Shown here: piece after piece, positions 60,549 to 64,000 of the stretch
Layout of the letters: every line of letters begins with the position of its first letter
Position numbering within the stretch: the stretch's first letter is position 1
NCBI RefSeq assembly: GCF_000242895.2
Contig: NC_021171.1
Location: 2,080,001 to 2,144,000 of the forward strand
DNA from: Bacillus sp. 1NLA3E
GTDB taxonomy: Bacteria; Bacillota; Bacilli; Bacillales; Cytobacillaceae
Direction of reading: 5' to 3'
Length of the DNA: 64,000 bases
Position numbers and translations under genes: made by a program
The notes under the pieces: generated by a model
What the model saw: only the letters and a program-made list of their open reading frames with translations
The model's database searches: none
What the model was told of the DNA's origin: nothing

Positions 60549-61904
60549 TTAATATTTAATACCAAATTCTTTAATTTTATTAAAAAGCTGACGTTTAGTG
60601 ATATCCAAATGTTCGGCAGTTTTGAATAAATCAGAGTTGTAGGTTTCTAATACTAAAGTGATGTAATTTTTCTCTACTTCCTTCCGTAATTCCTTCAACG
60701 ATTGACTTCCAGGCGATTTATCAATAGCAATGGCTGATTCAACCTCACTCATAAAGGTTTCCGGCAAGTCTTCACCTCTTAAAAGACCGTTATCGGATAA
60801 AATCACAAGTCGCTCAACTATATTTCTCAATTCTCTAATGTTACCAGGAAATTTATAATTTTTCAGAAATTGTTTAATAGAATCTTCTACGCCATTAATT
60901 GATTTTTGATACTTTTGTTGAAATTTATTAACAAAATAATCAAAGAAGGGAAGAATATCTTCATTACGAAAACGAAGTGGGGGAATTTCCACACTAATGG
61001 CATTAATTCTATAAAACAGGTCTTTACGGAAATCTCCTGTTTGGATTCCGGTGGCTAAATTTTTGTTTGTTGCAGTAATTAAACGAATGTCGACTGGAAT
61101 TTCACCATTGCTTCCGACACGCTCAATCGTCCTTCCTTCTAATACTCTTAATAATTTAACTTGAATATCATTATTAATTTCCCCGATTTCATCTAGAAAA
61201 AGAGTACCTTTGTTGGCTTCTTCAAAGCGACCAATCCTTCTTTCACCAGCCCCGGTATATGCCCCTTTTTCATGGCCAAATAACTCTGATTCTAAGAGAC
61301 TACTTGAAAGGGCTGCACAGTTAACTGGCACAAATGGATTTGTTTTTCGCTGACTGTAATCATGGATGTATTTGGCATAGACTTCTTTTCCTACACCCGA
61401 TTCTCCTGTCAATAGGATGGATATATCTGTGCCTGATACTTTGTTTAAGATGGAAAGAACATTTTGCACTCCCGTGTTTCTTGTTGTTAATAGCGGCTGG
61501 TTAAAATCCATTTCGTTTATTTTAGGGACACTTTTAATAGTAGCCAATTTTGTAATCTCATCAACCAGTTCTTGAGGATCTGCTCCTTTTATAAAGTAAC
61601 TGAAAGCTCCGTTCTTAATAGCCTCTACTGCATTGTTGATAGAACCGTAGCCCGTTACCATGATAAAATCTACGGGTATATTTAATGATTTAATTTTCTT
61701 TAATAATTCCATCCCGGTCATTTTATCCATAATTAAATCAGACAATACCAAATCAAAGTGTTTCTTCATTAATAATTCTAATGCTTCTTTTCCTGAAAAT
61801 GCCGTTTCAATCTTATAGCCTTTTGAATGAAGTATTAAGGAAAGAACTTCTAAATATTCTTCCTCATCATCAACAATTAAGATTTTAAAGTTAGAGTATT
61901 TCAT
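60549..61904 (-). CDS. sigma-54-dependent response regulator (NtrC/AtoC type)
   Basis: 451 residues. Receiver domain with D12/D13, phosphoacceptor D56 (V-L-S-D-L-I-M-D) and K106. AAA+ domain with Walker A G-E-S-G-V-G-K-E (167-174), sigma-54-contact loop G-A-Y-T-G-A (214-219; F is commoner than Y but Y occurs), Walker B T-L-F-L-D-E-I. C-terminal Fis-type helix-turn-helix ends L-D-I-T-K-R-Q-L-F-N-K-I. It activates sigma-54 promoters; the ort promoter beside it is the obvious target. Follows the kinase gene by 18 bases. Confidence 0.92.
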   Translation of the reverse strand: MKYSNFKILIVDDEEEYLEVLSLILHSKGYKIETAFSGKEALELLMKKHFDLVLSDLIMDKMTGMELLKKIKSLNIPVDFIMVTGYGSINNAVEAIKNGAFSYFIKGADPQELVDEITKLATIKSVPKINEMDFNQPLLTTRNTGVQNVLSILNKVSGTDISILLTGESGVGKEVYAKYIHDYSQRKTNPFVPVNCAALSSSLLESELFGHEKGAYTGAGERRIGRFEEANKGTLFLDEIGEINNDIQVKLLRVLEGRTIERVGSNGEIPVDIRLITATNKNLATGIQTGDFRKDLFYRINAISVEIPPLRFRNEDILPFFDYFVNKFQQKYQKSINGVEDSIKQFLKNYKFPGNIRELRNIVERLVILSDNGLLRGEDLPETFMSEVESAIAIDKSPGSQSLKELRKEVEKNYITLVLETYNSDLFKTAEHLDITKRQLFNKIKEFGIKY

Positions 61905-61922
61905 AAATAGATCCTTCCTTAA

Positions 61923-63926
61923 TTATATTTTTATTTCAAAAGTGGTTCCTAGATTAGGTGTGGACTTAACAGTAATTCTCCCGCCAAGCTTTTGAACTTC
62001 ATTATATGTGATATACAGACCCAAGCCAGTCCCTTGATTAGGCGGTTTGGTTGTAAAAAAAGGATTAAAGATTGAATCAATCACTTCTTCAGAAATCCCT
62101 ATTCCTGTATCATGAACTTGAATACTCAAAAAGTATTCAGTCTGATTACAAGAGATAGTCAATTTCCCTCCTTGTTCCATGGCATCGATTGCATTAATAA
62201 TCAAATTCATTAATATATGTTTGAGACTCTCTTTCTTGGTAACAATTGATAAATCACTTGGACAATCAATAAGGCACTCAATATTGTTTTTTTTCATCTT
62301 TTCTTCTTCTAAGTCCAGTAGTTCTTTAAGAAATCCCTTTAATGGGATTTTTTCGTCAACATCATTGGAAATTCGGGAGAAATTCAGTAAGTTATCAATG
62401 ATTTTTTTTGCACGATCAACTGATTTTTCAATTGAAGAAATTGCTTTCTGATACTGACTATCGTTGAAATTTACTCCATTTTGATCTTTTATTAAATAAA
62501 CATAGGAACGAATAATTCCTAAGGGATTGCGGATTTCATGAGCAACCCCTGCAGCTAATTCACCAATAGCTGCCATTTTATTTACCTGAAGCAATTGTTG
62601 TTCATTTAATCTTTGAAAAGTAGAGTCTTTCATGGAAATAATCACATTTTTCTTTTCCTCAAGACTGTATTTCATCGGGTAACAGGCAACATGGTAGATA
62701 CGTTCAAGATACTCTAAATCCATTTCCGCCGAATTTCCTGTTTCTAAAACATCATCAAAAATTCCTTTTGTCGGTTTAAAAAAGCTAAACTCGTTCAATT
62801 CATAAAGAGTTTTACCCATTAATTGTTTTATGGGCAAATTGATAAATTTTAACAATAGATTATTTGCCCGAATTATTTTATATTTTTCGTCAACAATTAG
62901 CATCATTTCGGGAATACTTTCAAAAACATATTCCAAATCCATTTTACTCTGGTATAATTCCTCGCTCCGTTTGATGACGTCATGTTTTAAGCTTCTAATA
63001 ATCGTATTTAAAGCACTTATGACTAAAAAAAATAAGGTGACAGAGACGGTCAGTATAAAGGAAGGGCGATGAAGTCCTTTTTTTGAACTGACGGGAGTGG
63101 TAATACCAGTCCATTTTTCTTGAATCTTTTTAACCGCATTTCCCTTTTCAACCTGCAAGATTCCTTTGTTTACAATATGAATCAATTCGGTGTTTTTTTT
63201 ACTCGTTGCTAAAACAACATTTTCTTCATATAAGGCAAAGTCAGCCAGCAGCAGACTGTTGGAGTGTTGGAATAAGTCTAAATAATAAGCTAAGACTGGC
63301 TCATCTCCAACTAAAACATCAGCTTTACCGTTATAAACTGCTTCAATGCCTTCAGAAACGTTATGTACATAAACAAATTTTACATCCACTTGATTTTCTC
63401 TCAGGTAGTCCTCTGCATAATCTCCTTTAGAAAGTGTAACTCTTTTACCGTTCAAGTCACTTAATTGTTTGATTGGTTTTCCTGAATTTGGGTAGAGTAA
63501 TGAGCCTTTTAGTTTATAAATTGGAATGGAAAAGATAAATTTCTCTGACCGCTCTTTACTGATAAAAAGGTCTGCTAGATCCGTTTCATTATTCTCTAGT
63601 TTTTGTAACGCCTCTGACCAAACATATGGGACGAATTTAATTTCTTCTCCCAACTGCAATGATAATGAGTTTAAGTAATCGATCACAACACCTTTAAATT
63701 GATACGTATCACTGTCAACAAAACGAAGGGGAGGTGAGCTCTCATCAGCCCCATATATAATAGGGCTATTTTCTTTGATCCATTCTTTTTCTTCATCGGT
63801 AAAGTCTTGGGAGTAATATAAATATTGAAACAAATTAATATTATAATCCTTTAGCAAAATAGAGTTTGCATATAACATTAGAAAAGTAATGGCAATAACA
63901 ATATAAACAAGAAATTGTTTTTTCAT
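61923..63926 (-). CDS. sensor histidine kinase with SBP_bac_3 sensor domain
   Basis: 667 residues. An N-terminal membrane helix (about 5-22), then an extracellular amino-acid-binding-type SBP_bac_3 domain (about 45-275: W-I-K-E-N-S-P-I-I-Y-G, Y-Q-F-K-G-V-V-I-D-Y, V-L-V-G-D-E-P). A second helix (about 290-312) and a PAS domain follow. HisKA has phospho-His463 in A-A-G-V-A-H-E-I-R-N-P, and HATPase_c has G-T-G-L-G-L-Y. The sensor fold suggests direct detection of ornithine or another basic amino acid outside the cell (inference). It phosphorylates the regulator downstream. Confidence 0.92.
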   Translation of the reverse strand: MKKQFLVYIVIAITFLMLYANSILLKDYNINLFQYLYYSQDFTDEEKEWIKENSPIIYGADESSPPLRFVDSDTYQFKGVVIDYLNSLSLQLGEEIKFVPYVWSEALQKLENNETDLADLFISKERSEKFIFSIPIYKLKGSLLYPNSGKPIKQLSDLNGKRVTLSKGDYAEDYLRENQVDVKFVYVHNVSEGIEAVYNGKADVLVGDEPVLAYYLDLFQHSNSLLLADFALYEENVVLATSKKNTELIHIVNKGILQVEKGNAVKKIQEKWTGITTPVSSKKGLHRPSFILTVSVTLFFLVISALNTIIRSLKHDVIKRSEELYQSKMDLEYVFESIPEMMLIVDEKYKIIRANNLLLKFINLPIKQLMGKTLYELNEFSFFKPTKGIFDDVLETGNSAEMDLEYLERIYHVACYPMKYSLEEKKNVIISMKDSTFQRLNEQQLLQVNKMAAIGELAAGVAHEIRNPLGIIRSYVYLIKDQNGVNFNDSQYQKAISSIEKSVDRAKKIIDNLLNFSRISNDVDEKIPLKGFLKELLDLEEEKMKKNNIECLIDCPSDLSIVTKKESLKHILMNLIINAIDAMEQGGKLTISCNQTEYFLSIQVHDTGIGISEEVIDSIFNPFFTTKPPNQGTGLGLYITYNEVQKLGGRITVKSTPNLGTTFEIKI

Positions 63927-64000
63927 CTTTTCGCCTGCCCTCGATGAGAATAATTCCGTTTGGATCCTATTTTATTGATAAACCTTTCACACATCATCAT

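Overview
The window is chromosomal DNA of an endospore-forming, low-G+C Bacillaceae bacterium (Bacillus/Neobacillus/Peribacillus type). The evidence is strong AGGAGG-type ribosome sites, many TTG/GTG starts, a CwlJ-type spore-cortex hydrolase gene, candidate mother-cell sigma promoters, a KimA potassium importer under a ydaO-type (c-di-AMP) riboswitch, and Bacillus-style IS231 and IS110 elements. The genus is inference.

0-21.4 kb is an accessory region. Short, mostly unrelated genes (often one per segment, each with its own ribosome site) are separated by copies of a dispersed non-coding repeat. The repeat has two modules: a GGGCGC hairpin, and a TTGTGAAG..TGTACTTAAAGTAACGG box. One copy is split by a group II intron whose reverse-transcriptase gene has a frameshift. 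The region holds many decayed genes: an IS231-type transposase, an MFS pump fused to an ester-cyclase fragment, an antibiotic-biosynthesis-monooxygenase family gene, a NUDIX-like gene and a tRNA remnant. It also holds two regulator/efflux modules (HxlR with oxidoreductases, TetR with MFS).

21.5-26.2 kb holds housekeeping and sporulation-type genes: YqxD family, VOC protein, CwlJ, DUF6803-like membrane protein, Tyr-rich cupin, and a miniature tyrosinase-like (type-3 copper) protein. 26.3-35.4 kb is an organosulfur-uptake cluster. A promoter with a terminated leader RNA precedes a YtkA-like lipoprotein remnant, an SsuA/SsuB/SsuC-type ABC transporter, a flavin-dependent monooxygenase, an ATP-grasp ligase and, beyond an inserted IS110 element, an O-acetylhomoserine sulfhydrylase.

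36-48.8 kb contains a PRPP-synthetase paralogue lacking usual catalytic residues and a HAD hydrolase. It also contains a 1-kb direct duplication of [membrane-protein gene end + c-di-AMP riboswitch]. One copy has lost kimA except a short scar, and the other lies upstream of intact kimA. An fsa aldolase, a deleted 2,4-dienoyl-CoA-reductase-type gene and a TSUP transporter complete this part.

49-53.5 kb is a three-gene operon: a P-type ATPase with Na+/K+-ATPase-like M4 and M6 motifs followed by two TrkA/RCK-type NAD-binding proteins. Together with riboswitch-kimA this suggests a potassium/sodium homeostasis district. 53.9-55.5 kb holds a SCIFF (six cysteines in forty-five residues) precursor peptide with its radical SAM maturase, a system best known from Clostridia. 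After a RibD-like reductase and a tag glycosylase behind a candidate LexA box, 57-64 kb is an ornithine-catabolism module: amino-acid permease, OrtB and OrtA behind a near-consensus sigma-54 promoter, and the matching sigma-54 response regulator and amino-acid-binding-type sensor kinase, all on the minus strand.
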